64,000 nt of DNA from Adiantum capillus-veneris. Taxonomy: Eukaryota > Streptophyta > Polypodiopsida > Polypodiales > Pteridaceae. The notes beneath the pieces are model-generated. The model was not told the DNA's origin and made no database searches. It worked only from the letters and a program-made list of their open reading frames with translations. The translations under genes and the position numbers were made by a program. Shown here piece after piece: positions 1 through 17,734 of this stretch. The first letter of the stretch is position 1. Every line of letters starts with the position of its first letter. Location of the stretch: assembly GCA_014529385.2 (NCBI GenBank), contig CM043949.1:109365977-109429976 (forward strand), given 5' to 3'.

Positions 1-2668
1 TCTTAAGTAGCAAGGGACTTTTTGATCTTTCCTCTATCACCTCAATAGGTGCTTTTCCTATAGAAGTATGTATAGTGTTATTGTAAGCATACTCCACTAA
101 GGGTAAGTACTTCTCCCATTGGGACCTTTGATCCACTTTCGTTACATAGGCTTTTAGTAGATCAAGGATTGTCAGGTTAGCTATTTCACTTTGGCCATCC
201 GTTTCCGGGTGAAAGCCCGAAGAGAAATTTAGCCTTGTCCCTAAATTGTCAAAGAGATCCTTCTAGAAATTACTGGTCATTCTAGGATCTCTATTCGACA
301 CTATGGACATGGCAAGCCGTGGTACTTGAAGATTTGTGATATAAAGAGGGTTTCCATTTGATGGGCTTTGATAGTCTTTTTGATAGGTATGAAATGTGCT
401 TGTTTTCTAAACCTATCTAGTATCGTCCATATTCCTGTATTTCCATGGATAGACTTAGACAATCCAAAGATAAAATCCATGGATATGCTCTCCCATGGTG
501 AATTAGGGATTGGCAAAGGTTGAAGCAATCCAAGTTGCTTCCCTCTATCAAACTTCGTCTTTTGGCATACCACACATTTTGAAACATACTCTTGTATGTT
601 TGATCTCATGGTAGGCCAATACAAATATGTTTCTATTCATTTTAGGGTAGATATTCCTCTATGCCCCGCATAAGGAGGAGCATGAGATTCATACATTACT
701 TTCTCACGTAGTGAGTTACTAACGCATAGTCTATTGCCATAGAGTAACCATCTTGTAGAGTAAATGGTTCTTCTTTCTTCCCTAGTGCAAGGGCTGAAAT
801 CACATCTCTAAAATCGGGATCTATAGCGTACTCATCTATCATAGAAGATATATCATTGTGAGTTGCTATGGAAATCGCATTCACTCTCAGTCGTCTTGAG
901 AGTGCATTGGCTACTTGATTATGCTTGCCAGCAATTGAGCAATATAAAAATGAAATTGCGAAAGGAAATTTGCCCACCTCATTTGTTTTTTGGAGAGATT
1001 GGTCTGCATCATGAAGTACTTGAGGCTTTGGTGATCTGTCCGTAGAATGAAAGGGGTCCCCAATACATAGTGCTTCCATGTGTCTAAGGCATGTAGAGCT
1101 GTAAGGAGTTCCTTTTCATATATGCCTAGAGCTTGCTCAAGAGGGTTGAGCCTTCAACTTTCATAGGCTATGGCATGCCCTTCTTGGAGCAAAATAGCTC
1201 CAAGGCAATTACAAGCGTCACATTGGACATGAAATGGCTTTGAGAGATCCGGTTGTGTAAGCACCGGTTGAGAGATAATCTTTTCTTTAAGCTTTTCAAA
1301 AGCATTGTTTTAGTTGGTAGACCATGTATACCTAACGTTTTTCTTTGTTAGGTCATGTAATGGTCTCGTGATTTGTGAGAAATTGTCTATGAAGCATCTA
1401 TAGTATGCACACATACCTATAAAGCTTCTTAAGTCATGTAGATTCTTTGGATTAGGCCATCCTTTTATTACCTCTAGCTTTGATGGATCCATTTGGATGC
1501 CATCTTGAGAGATAATGTGACCTAAATACTGAATCTTTTGTAAGAAAAATTCACTTTTCTTTTGATTAATATAAAATTTATTCTCTCGTAAAACTTGAAA
1601 TATTAACTGGAAATGTTGCTTGTGTTCGTCTAATGAATTAGAGTAGATGATTATATCATCAAAGAACCCTCCAGTAAAGGTTTGGTGATGTTTGAATAAC
1701 TTCTCCATCAAGTGGTTAAATGTGGCTGGTGCATTGGTCAAGGCAAAAGGCATGACAATGTCATCATACAGACCAAACGTAGTGTGAAATGTGGTCTTTA
1801 CAACGTCTTGATCAACTATCCTTATTTGATGGTAGCCACTTTTTAGGTCAATCCTACTGAAGTAGGTCAACCCTTGTAGCTTATCAAATAGGTCTTCTAC
1901 CCGTGGAACGGGAAACCTATTTTTGATAGCGATCTTATTTAGTGCTCTATAGTCGACACACATACGATATGTGCCATCTTTCTTTTGCACTAATAACACT
2001 GGTGAACAAAATGGAGATGAGCTAAGCCTAACAATACCCTTCTCAACTAACTCATGCACTCGCCACATAATCTCCTCTTGTTGAGCTTGAGAAACTCTAT
2101 AAGGAGGTTTATTAGGCGATGAATTTCCTGGAAGAAGTTCAATTGCATGGTCATCATTGACTCATTTAGGAGGTAGTTCACAAGGGATGTCGTCAATAAA
2201 AACATCTTGAAATCCCTTGAGAAAATTGTATAACTCTAATTTCTTGTGATTGTTTATATTTTCTTTTGCTAAAGAATTAGGTTCATTTTCAGAATCTTTA
2301 ACAAAAATCATGTACACGAAAAAGAGCTCTTTATTGACTTATTGAAAGCTTGCTTATGTGCAATGGGTATGGTGTTACCCAACTCCTTAGTATCTATGTA
2401 CATATCTTTTTGTTTTGAACCTAAAGTAATTTTTCGTTTCAAGGAATTTAACATTGGCTGCCATGCAATCAAACCATGGTGCCCCTAGGATTACATCCTC
2501 ATGCTTGAGACGAGAGATAAAGAAATCCTCCTTGTTCACATAGCTTTGGACATGGAGCCTCAATTTCCCAATTAAGGGAGTGACTGAGGCTTCTTTCCCC
2601 TTGAAAGCACCATCGGCAAGTAGGACATCTCCCATCTCATAGGCTTGGATGCCTAGCTTGGTGGCCAA
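1..2668 (-). pseudogene. G1 pol region: protease, reverse transcriptase, RNase H, integrase
   Basis: Integrase (zinc-binding and core segments) lies at about 1-650, RNase H at about 690-1300, reverse transcriptase at about 1310-2068, and a retropepsin-type region at about 2387-2668. The reverse transcriptase is recognised from SSPFCSPVLLVQKKDGTYRM, the YRALN block and the GHIISQDGI stretch of the connection region. Integrase is recognised from YWPTMRSNI and MDFIFGLSKS. In living relatives these enzymes copy element RNA into DNA and insert it. Here they are decayed remains. Confidence 0.88.
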
Positions 2669-2730
2669 CTCTGTGGAAATGAAATTGTGAGTAGAACCAG
2701 GGTCAAAGAGAATAAAAACATCATGTTCTC

Positions 2731-4336
2731 TTACCTTTTCCCAAGCATGGCATAGAGGAGATCCTTTTTGTGATGAGTATTCTCTTCTTGGATTTCAACC
2801 AAGGTAGCTCTAGGAGGCTCATTACGTGTATTCTTGTGGGGGGAAGAACGACAAGCATGCCCTTGCTCCTCGCACTTGAAACAATGGTTATCTTTACGAC
2901 AACGATCAAGCTCTTCAGGAGAGAGTTGATTTTTGCCTTTAAACTCCCTTCTCCTTAGCTTTGTTGTTGTTGGCGTTGCCTTTAGAAGACTTTTGGACAT
3001 TGTGCGTCCCCTTGGGCTCGTTACGGTCCTTGTTTTTTGTGGGTTTAGGTTTCTCTTAGCCCCTTTTTGGAAATTGATTTGTGAAGCCACCATGGTATGA
3101 TGTATGACTGCAGATGTGGTGCATGGTCTTTGGGAGTTGACATACTCTACCATATCTTCAGTTAAACCCGCACAAAATTGTTGTTTTTGCTCTCCAAAAT
3201 CCATCTTTTTAAAGACAATGGCTTTGAGATGTAAATCCCAAAACTTGTCTAAATATGAATAGATTCGTAGGGAGAGAGCTTCAAACTTTGCCATTTGTTG
3301 AGTACTTTGTCTTTGGCATCAATAGCCAAAAACTGCTTCATGATGGAAGCTCTTAAAGCTTTCCATGTTCGTGGAGCTTCACCGTTTGCTCATAGGCTAG
3401 ACCACCATTGCCTGGCGGACTTTTGAAAATGCATAGCTACATGGCGTAGCTTAGAGGAATTCATGAATCCCTCATCTCCAAACGCCGCATCAAATTGTTG
3501 GATGAAGGCCAAGAATTTGTCCATAGCACTAAAGGTGCCATTGTAGGTAAGGAAAGAGATGTTCTTTCCTCCCTCTTTGCACTTTTTGAGCTTGGACAGC
3601 CTCTTCCATGCGGAATAGGATTTCCTATGGCCTCTTCTTTTAGGTGGTTCAAGAGCTGCACCATCACTTTCTTCAGAAGAGGAAGAGTATGAGGAGGATG
3701 GAGAAGAGGGTGACCTATTTCTTGCCTTTTTCTTCCCTTGTTCCTCCTTGTCTACACCATCACTTTCTTCAGAAGAGGAAGAGGATGAAGAAGAAAGAGG
3801 GTGACCTCTTTCTCGCCTTTTTCTTCTCTTGTTTTCTCTTGTCCCTCTTTGGATTATGGTGTGGAGAAGTATGCAATGGTCTTCTCCGTTTAGGGGGTGA
3901 TGGAGAGCATTTTTTCCGTCGTCTTCGTGGGCCATCTCTACGAGGTGGCAGGAGACTCACTTCTTTCTCGTTCTTTTGGTGGGGGCTCTACCATTGAAAC
4001 TTGAGTTCTCCTTTGGGAGGGAGATGCATCGTCAAGTAGTAGATTGTTGAGCCCTTCGTACGGATCCTCTTCTTCTTCCCTTATCAGAGAGAGTCCTCTT
4101 TTGGAAGTCGCACAAGGAGGCTTCCTAGGTACTCTCTCTTCTTGGTGGGGAGTTTGGAGAATCCCATGAGTACGTACCTATCGTTGCACTTCACCTTGGA
4201 GGGATGGATTGCCCATGGCTTGTTGAAGCCTAGTAACAAGGTGATTAACAAGCATAGGGGCATCATTAGTAGCCTGTTCATTAGCAAAATCAAAGCTATC
4301 AACATTAATTTCACTCTCTTTACTATTGTTAGCCAT
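2731..4336 (-). pseudogene. G1 gag region with CCHC zinc knuckle
   Basis: The gag of G1 begins near 4336 (MANNSKESEIN on the minus strand) and runs down to the protease region. It contains a Retrotrans_gag-like core (FLAFIQQFDAAFGDEG, then SARQWW) at about 3400-3550 and a zinc knuckle of the form CFKCEEQGHACR at about 2860-2890. A serine/arginine-rich, low-complexity hinge with glutamate and lysine tracts occupies about 3640-3960. The homologous protein forms the virus-like particle. This copy is broken. Confidence 0.8.
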
Positions 4337-4738
4337 TCTAACAAATTATAGGTGTAAAATTTTTAAGTGTACTTTGGCACTTCAAGCCTTAGTTGCTACT
4401 CCTCTTAAACCTTTAGAAAAGCACTCAAGCTCCTGTACCCGTGGCTCAAATATCATTAATTTCAAGGAATAGAAGAGAGGGTCTTTCGCCACCAAAACAG
4501 CACCGGCTCCTGTCAAGCTTCTAATAGCTCAATAGTGGTTAAGCCATAGGCAAGCCCCATAGGACTCCACTATTAAGACCATAGCTCTCAATGGTGATGC
4601 CCTGTTATCTGCACGAAGCAAGCGCACTGCAAGGCTAAAAACTTCCTACTCTACTTACTCAATTGCAATTAGTAATACCAACCATTTATAGTTAGCTTGA
4701 GGAACTCTCTTCTTGAGCAAGAAAAGAGAAACCTTGTG

Positions 4739-4750
4739 CTCTAATACCAA
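4739..4750 (-). other. Primer binding site of G1 (tRNA-iMet type)
   Basis: Directly inside the LTR, the minus strand reads TGGTATTAGAGC. This is one base away from the common plant initiator-methionine primer site TGGTATCAGAGC. It fixes the inner edge of the LTR at 4751. Confidence 0.75.
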
Positions 4751-9517
<4,767 letters not shown>

Positions 9518-9683
9518 TCTACACAAACATCCTATACATAAGGTTTTTCTTTCTAGAGAAATCAGGATACTGGCTTTGGAAATTATCTTCGAAATTGAGT
9601 TCTAGGTTGGACCCACAGTTTGTAATCCCTTGACTGGTTGACTGGTGTTAGGGTGTCTTTCATAGACTCTTTTTCTGGTTCCC

Positions 9684-11362
9684 TTGCTCATGGCTACTAT
9701 AGTCTTTGACTTTGCCGGTGTAAGGTTTGTAGGCCCAAAACTACAATTACTGTGTCTACTTTTATTTATGTTTATACAGTTCCCTTTTCAAAACTGCATA
9801 CCATATAGAAAGACAGCTCGCATGAGCACTAAACACAACTCTGAGAATCATGCAAAGATCAAACAGATTAAGCTATACCTTAAGGACCGTAAACCAAAGA
9901 ATGCTTTGGTAGTTAGAACTAGACCCTTCCTCTCTAGGAAAGCCAAAGATTGTATTACTTACTACGGTAAATAATAGTATACCTCACCACAATTTTTTTG
10001 AAATATTGCAGACTCTTGCTCTCTCACAAGGATTGGAATTGACCTCGGAGCCCCTCTCAGTAGTCACTTCTCTTGTACTCAGATGTATTAGTAGCTTGGA
10101 TGCTTCTCTACTAATATATGAATCGACTCTTACCTCTGACAAGAAATTATCTGTCTTACATATGTTGTTTTTTAATGATTGGGTCAAAATATTGTCTACT
10201 CTGAATAAAGACTCCAGGGAAGGGGTGAATTTAATTACCCAATACATAGCCCAGCTTCCCCTACTTTCCTCACAATACTAACAGGAGCTTGCCCTTTTTT
10301 CTTCCTCTGGTGCTGATCTGTCTAACTTTCTAAGTAAGTTGTGTGGTCTCAATCCCTCTTTTGTTTATCTGTACACCGGCTACTCCAACTATTCCACAAA
10401 CTAGTGGTATCTTTTGTCGGAATAGTGCAGCCCTTGAAGCTGTTAAAGAGTTTCAGAGTAATCTTTGTTCCCTTAATGACTCTAACCTCTTGGAGATGGT
10501 GCCAAAAATTTCTAAAGTTTTTTCTGTCTTACCTATTAGGAAAATTGAAATTGAATCCCTTCGGGTTGACCATCAGCTTTGGGTCCCGCCCAACAAAGCA
10601 TTCTTAGCACCAATTTTGAGTGAAACTTGGGTTTACCTTGCCAACCTCCCTACCTCTACTGTGGAAGACTGCAGACTCAAGATTTTAAAAGGAGGACAAT
10701 TTCTAGACAAAAGGGAGCTTATCAAAGCACCCTTCAACCTCAATCTCATTGACCACTCCAAATGCCCCTCCAATATAGGCCTCTACATCCGTACCAAAGG
10801 AAACATGGAATTTGCCAAGAGTAATCCAGATTTTTACACTGAATCCATCTTGAATGTCTTTCGACCTTATGTAAAATGTGCCTGCAGATTTCTTGACCCT
10901 AAAGCCTCTTGTGAATCCAACATCATGCGGTTCGGTCATACCATTTGGTTTATTTTCAACCATCTGGACTTACTCTTTCTAAAAAAACCTGCGGATTTTC
11001 ACCTCTCCCTCATTTGATCTTGGTTAGGTGGCCAAGCTAAGCAAATTGTAACTGCGTAGATTGCCTTTAACATCTTCCATGGATTAATGCTGGATATCCT
11101 GAAGGAGCTAAAATTTGATGAACCTGGGATTTACTTAACTACTTATGCTAACATTAAAGGTGTTAAGATCATCACTAGTTTATTTAAACCTTGTATTAAT
11201 GAGGATGACTTCCCTGCTCTTAAAAGACCCAAGTCTCTTACTACCCCCAACTCCTTCACTTCCTTTCTAACACCTAGATCATCCTCTAACCGGGGAAAAG
11301 CTCGTAGCTACACAAGGGGTAGAGGCATGAGTCCCCCCATCAGGAATTTCCCTGAAATGTAA
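9684..11362 (+). pseudogene. First coding part of the Penelope-like element, function unknown
   Basis: Several plus-strand open stretches lie between the left pseudo-LTR and the reverse transcriptase. The longest, at 10343-11017, encodes about 220 residues including VDHQLWVPPNKAFLAPILSE and a region rich in hydrophobic residues. The last ends in a basic RG/SR-rich tail. I do not recognise a family. Position alone suggests a nucleic-acid-binding or gag-like partner of the reverse transcriptase. Confidence 0.4.
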
Positions 11363-11433
11363 TCCTTGGTGATATTGCAGAGTTACTACAAGCCCTTGTG
11401 GAAGAAGTATGCTCGACAAAGTGAATCCGGACA

Positions 11434-13166
11434 ATGGATTCATCTACATACACTGTCTCTTCCACAATGTACTCTTCGATTGGATTCAACCAAAAAATCT
11501 TTTTTGTGAGTGCTTTGAATTGTTTTGGCAATCACAAATTACTCGATAATATACTCATAGGATGGAAGTATCAACATCTCGTAAAAAATTTAGTTTATAC
11601 TAATGACTTTCTTCGACAAAATTCTATTCCCCATTGTACACGCTTTCAATTTACCACCTTTTGCAGGAATTTTGAGGCTTACGGTAAACATGTTTGTACT
11701 TGTGATCTTAGCATTATTGGAAATATTAAAATACATAGAATCTTGGTCAAAGGGCTCAATCATATACCGAACTTTCCCAAAAACCCCTACCTTGCTCTAT
11801 CAGCTATACTAAGCTACCTCACTGACCTTGTTAGTGCTCTCCAACTGGAGATAACTGTCCTATCGGACTTAAGGGAAGTTGTGAAGGAATGCTTCCTTCG
11901 TAAAATATCACAACCACCTAGAAAATGGGTATCCTCTGATGAATCATGGCTTACATCTCAGCTAGCTTTTGATTTTCAAAAAATCTCTGATAAATGGTTT
12001 GTTGTTGGTCTTGAAAAAATTTCTAATTGTCCCACTGTTATATGAAAATACCTTGCTTGGAAGGTCGCCCGCGATCGAGTATTTGGAAAGGAATTCTGTA
12101 GCATTAATTCCACACTACAAGCAGTTACCGATAATATCGCTAAACACTTAGGGAATCTAGGCTACCGTGTACTGAACACTAAGTTACTTGTATTATTTCC
12201 CACCTATAAAATTCATAAGCATAAGTTCAGATGGATATCTGATGCTTCCAATAGTATCTTTACTGATATCACCAGGGATATTACGCTATGCCTTGACCTT
12301 ATACTAGCCAAATTTGAGCTTATTTGTGCCACCAAACAGAAAATCTGCCAAGACTTCTTACATATTCAGTACAATCCCTTTTAACTTACAAGAAACTCTA
12401 CAGAAGTCTCGCTTAATCTTCCTCAGTAAATCTTCCACATTTTTACTGTTGACATTACACAATGCTACAAAAACATTCCCCTTGAAGGGGATCTTGGCCT
12501 TAAGACCATTCTTGCCAAGGAGATTAAAATAGCCTTCTCCAGTGCTAGAAAGAAGAAACTTTTCTACATCTTTCTTTCCAAAAAACCCAGGTGGATATAA
12601 AAAAAAATCACTTATTACACTCCTTACACTTCAATGAAGCCAAGCTTTGCTTTTACATCTCCTGGCTGCTTTGTAACTGCACTATAATTTCCGACGGTCT
12701 ATGCTTCAACCAATGCCTAAGCATCCCCATGGGATTCTCTTGTTCTCCACTTATGTATAATATTTACCTTGCTTTCTTTGAATACAATTTGTTTCTCAGA
12801 ACCATGGAATCATGCAAAAATATTTTTTCACAGTTCAGACATACCTTTAGATATATGGGTGACCTAGTTTGTGTCAACAATAGAGACTTCCTCAAAGAAA
12901 TTTGTCTGATTTATCCCCACTGCCTTACAATTGAACCCACATCTTTACATAAGATCGTCACACCCAATGAGGATTTTTGCACATTGATTCAATTCCTTAA
13001 TCTTTCTATCTCCCTTCATATCCCATCTGTTGGTGGATATGACCTAAGGTTTGTTTGGAATAGGGATCTCTTGAAATTACCACTTGTGGAATTCATAAAA
13101 AAGACTAACAATAGGCCTCACAAGGCTGCTATTAGCTCATGTGTCAGCCTGCTACACTTGATTTGA
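11434..13166 (+). pseudogene. Reverse transcriptase region of the Penelope-like element
   Basis: The upstream part has IHRILVKGLNHIPNFP, like the kGL.f.P block found ahead of the palm in Penelope-type proteins. Next comes FPTYKIHKHKFRWISDAS, which resembles the KlHK...R.I.S fingers motif. The palm has SIPMGFSCSPLMYNIYLAFFE, followed by the aspartate-box region (FRY...VCVNN), then IYPHCLTIEPT and FLNLSISL. This IPMG..C.PL...L...E arrangement is shared with a family of reverse transcriptases I recall from invertebrates and lower plants. It differs from the plant LINE, copia and gypsy forms elsewhere in this window. The copy is broken. Confidence 0.7.
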
Positions 13167-13348
13167 TATTCTTCCTCTGATTCTTTTCTTGCTTGGAAGG
13201 AGGTTGATCTACTAATCAAATAGTATTGCCTTAACGGGTTTAATAGAAACCAGGTCTGCAACATTATTACATAGGCTCTCACCCAGCATAGTTGGCCTGT
13301 GTTACACTTTAACCAAGAGATTCTCATTTCTCTAATAAGGTAGTAGGC

Positions 13349-13387
13349 CCATACACAATGGGTCTACTACCAACCCATTGTGTATGG
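13349..13387 (+). other. Perfect 15-bp hairpin just before the right pseudo-LTR
   Basis: CCATACACAATGGGT at 13349-13363 is followed by a nine-base loop and its exact reverse complement at 13373-13387. It lies between the end of the reverse transcriptase region and the start of the right terminal repeat. That could be a 3' untranslated structure of the element RNA. Confidence 0.7.
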
Positions 13388-13404
13388 CGCCTGGGTTAGG
13401 GCGG

Positions 13405-15793
<2,389 letters not shown>

Positions 15794-15794
15794 G

Positions 15795-15795
15795 C

Positions 15796-15826
<31 letters not shown>

Positions 15827-16394
15827 GCAACTCACCTACTGTAGTTTTCTCACATTATATGTTGAGCTGATCAATAACTTGTGATGCCTGAAGACTATGG
15901 ATATGGCATCTATAAATTTCTTGATTAGATGAGGGAGAAAGATTTTTCTAGAGTAATGCAAGCTCACAATGTGAGGAAAGCAAACTTGCATGTGATAAAT
16001 AGATGAGCACTCAAGAAGATAATGATGCTTAGACTCTTGAACTGGCAAGGTGCATACTGTGCATACATGAAGGGACTCTTCCCCAAAGCCCCAATGCCGC
16101 ATCTCACATCAAAGGAAGTGGAAGCTAAGCCGAATTGCTGCTATGTTATGGATTGTGGATGAGGGAATGGGCTCAAGTTCATAAGTGTAAAAATGGTTTT
16201 CTCTCTCAAAGATGAGCATGATTTTGTAATTGGGGTATGGTATATATGGGGTGTGTGATGCAAAAAGTGTGAACCTCTACTAGATGGACAAATGGATGCT
16301 AGCATAAAAAAGGGCTAATCAAGCCTATTCCCAAATACACTCCCTCTTAAAGAGCCAACAATCTATTTCAATGACGACACTAGCTTACAAGATC
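15795..16394 (-). mobile_element. LINE (non-LTR) C-terminal remnant, LINE-B
   Basis: The minus strand reads IAAIRLSFHFL, then RHWGFGEESLHVCTVCTLPV, then ESKHHYLLECSSIYHMQ. This matches the zinc-finger-like C..C...E..HyLleC block that follows the reverse transcriptase in many LINEs. The frame ends at 15836. About a dozen bases later the DNA becomes a TG run on that strand (15795-15823), which may be the element's simple-repeat tail. Only the C-terminal ~150 residues are seen. The assignment rests on the cysteine-histidine motif, so the family is uncertain. Confidence 0.55.
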
Positions 16395-16407
16395 ATGAGC
16401 CCATAAA
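16395..16407. repeat. Target site duplication of LINE-A (left copy)
   Basis: ATGAGCCCATAAA here recurs exactly at 23747-23759, just outside the other end of the LINE-A sequence. A 13-bp duplication next to a poly(A) tail is typical of target-primed LINE insertion. Confidence 0.85.
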
Positions 16408-17008
16408 GTTTTTTTTTTGGGGGGCCAAACTCACAATTGTGAGTAGATGTAATAAATACTTTCAAAGAAATGTACAAAGCTACCTGAAGCTTGTGTCAAG
16501 CCTTGAGGGATCTCAAAATACAACAATAAGCTATTTGGCCCCGACAAGAGGTGGACCGCTACCCATGTTCTAGTTAGACCCTTTCTGTCAACACAACACT
16601 AATGGCCCTAATCCACTCGTTCGAGTCCTTGTTTTTACCAATGGAGATCATCACTTCCCCATTTTCTTTTACAATCTCCGGGAAGCTAGTTATTGAGAGG
16701 ACATTCTCAAACCCACGACAGTTCCTGGCCTTCCAGACTTCCTCAAAGTAACACAATCTAACAAATTGTGTGCACACAAGCATCACCTGAATTTTCATCC
16801 TCTTCCCTCCAAGGAACAAGTCGTTCTTGAAAACTCTAATTTCCAGGTCTTTTGTATCCATTTGCAGATCTTCCATACTAGACAGCTTATAGTCAGGCAC
16901 TCTCTCAACAAGTGAGGGAGGTCCTCACTAGCTATTTTGCAATCTCAGCATCTATTTGAACCAATGCCTCTGGCTTGAATCTTTACTCCTATCGGTAGAG
17001 CCCCCCAT
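16408..17008 (-). mobile_element. LINE-A, 3' part: zf-RVT domain, C-terminus, 3' UTR and poly(A)
   Basis: On the minus strand, GALPIGVKIQARGIGSNRC is followed by DCKIASEDLPHLLREC and then VWKI. This is the plant LINE zf-RVT pattern (LPt...L..RgI..C..C....E...HLl..C....vW). Next comes FEEVWKARNCRGFENV, similar to the terminal WkaRN block. The frame ends near 16574. The 3' UTR ends with CTCACAATTGTGAGTTTGG and a poly(A) tract, seen as ten T at 16409-16418. The domain is interrupted at 17004-17008, where a short-LTR element has inserted. Some in-frame stops are present (for example in the CIDCK region), so this is a dead copy. Confidence 0.85.
17004..17008. repeat. Target site duplication CCCAT of the short-LTR element (left copy)
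   Basis: CCCAT precedes the left LTR, and the same five bases follow the right LTR at 23418-23422. A 5-bp duplication is the normal size for LTR retrotransposon integration. Confidence 0.9.
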
Positions 17009-17173
17009 TGAAAGCGCATAGGCAGATAGACATGCCAATAACCACCCAACCATACCTATATATAGGCCCTTGGCCCTCTGGCTCTTAGCTATATATAGCC
17101 CCTATACCACATGTGTATCCATTGGCCCTTGGCCAGGGCCGTGCCCTCCTATAGTCCTACCCTTGGCATGACA
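17009..17173 (-). repeat. 3' LTR of the short-LTR element
   Basis: 165 bp, beginning TGAAAG and ending GCATGACA on the plus strand. It contains two TATATA-type motifs. Its partner is at 23253-23417. Confidence 0.92.
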
Positions 17174-17188
17174 TTACTCCCCCCTTGG
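17174..17188 (-). other. Polypurine tract of the short-LTR element
   Basis: The minus strand reads CCAAGGGGGGAGTAA immediately before the LTR start TGTCATGCC. This is where second-strand priming takes place in LTR elements. Confidence 0.8.
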
Positions 17189-17734
17189 AGAAGCATTTTT
17201 GTCCACAAAAACAAAAGTGGTAGGATCTTCATAAGAACACTAATGTTTTCTAGAGTGGTATCCTTCATGGATCCAGCTGTTCGTTTGACCAAAACACGGT
17301 GCACTAGGAGGTTCAATGAAATCAAGAATAACATCTTGATTTTGCACATTGTTGCCCATTTGCAACCATCTAGTGTGTAGACTCCATTTAGAACGCACAT
17401 GAGCATGCTAATTGAGTTATCACAAACATAATGTATCTAAAAGAGTACCGCTTTTCACTTTCCGTGAAAGTAACTTGCTAACTAACTCATCAGCCAAGTG
17501 TAAGTCCTTGACTTGTTCTCAAATTTCATCAGTAAACAACCCCACCATAACTAGTGTTTAACGTTGAGAATCTAACTTATACATGAAGAGACTAAACCTA
17601 GTCGCAAACATGCTTTAGCTGATGGTAAGAAAACTCCAAGTAGAGCAATAAATTCTTATTAATTGGCTAAGACTTGTTGTAATGTTGATGGTAAGTCTTA
17701 GCCACTTACTAGCTGAAAGTTAGCACACCTTGGA

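Larger units (their letters stand above)
9518..13405 (+). mobile_element. Body of a Penelope-like retroelement between pseudo-LTRs
   Basis: The body has two parts. The first (about 9684-11362) encodes unrecognised protein ending in an arginine/glycine/serine-rich tail (SSNRGKARSYTRGRG), possibly a nucleic-acid-binding protein. The second (about 11434-13166) encodes a reverse transcriptase. Known Penelope-like elements are typically flanked by long direct repeats called pseudo-LTRs, as seen here. No GIY-YIG endonuclease was recognised on either side. The element is a fossil with several breaks in its coding region. The assignment to Penelope-like elements rather than another non-LTR group rests on motif style and the flanking repeats. 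Confidence 0.65.

Noticed and set aside
16574-16900. Independent 108-residue host gene on the minus strand
   Set aside because: Its WKARN block and the upstream C..C...HLL..C motif identify it as the end of a LINE.
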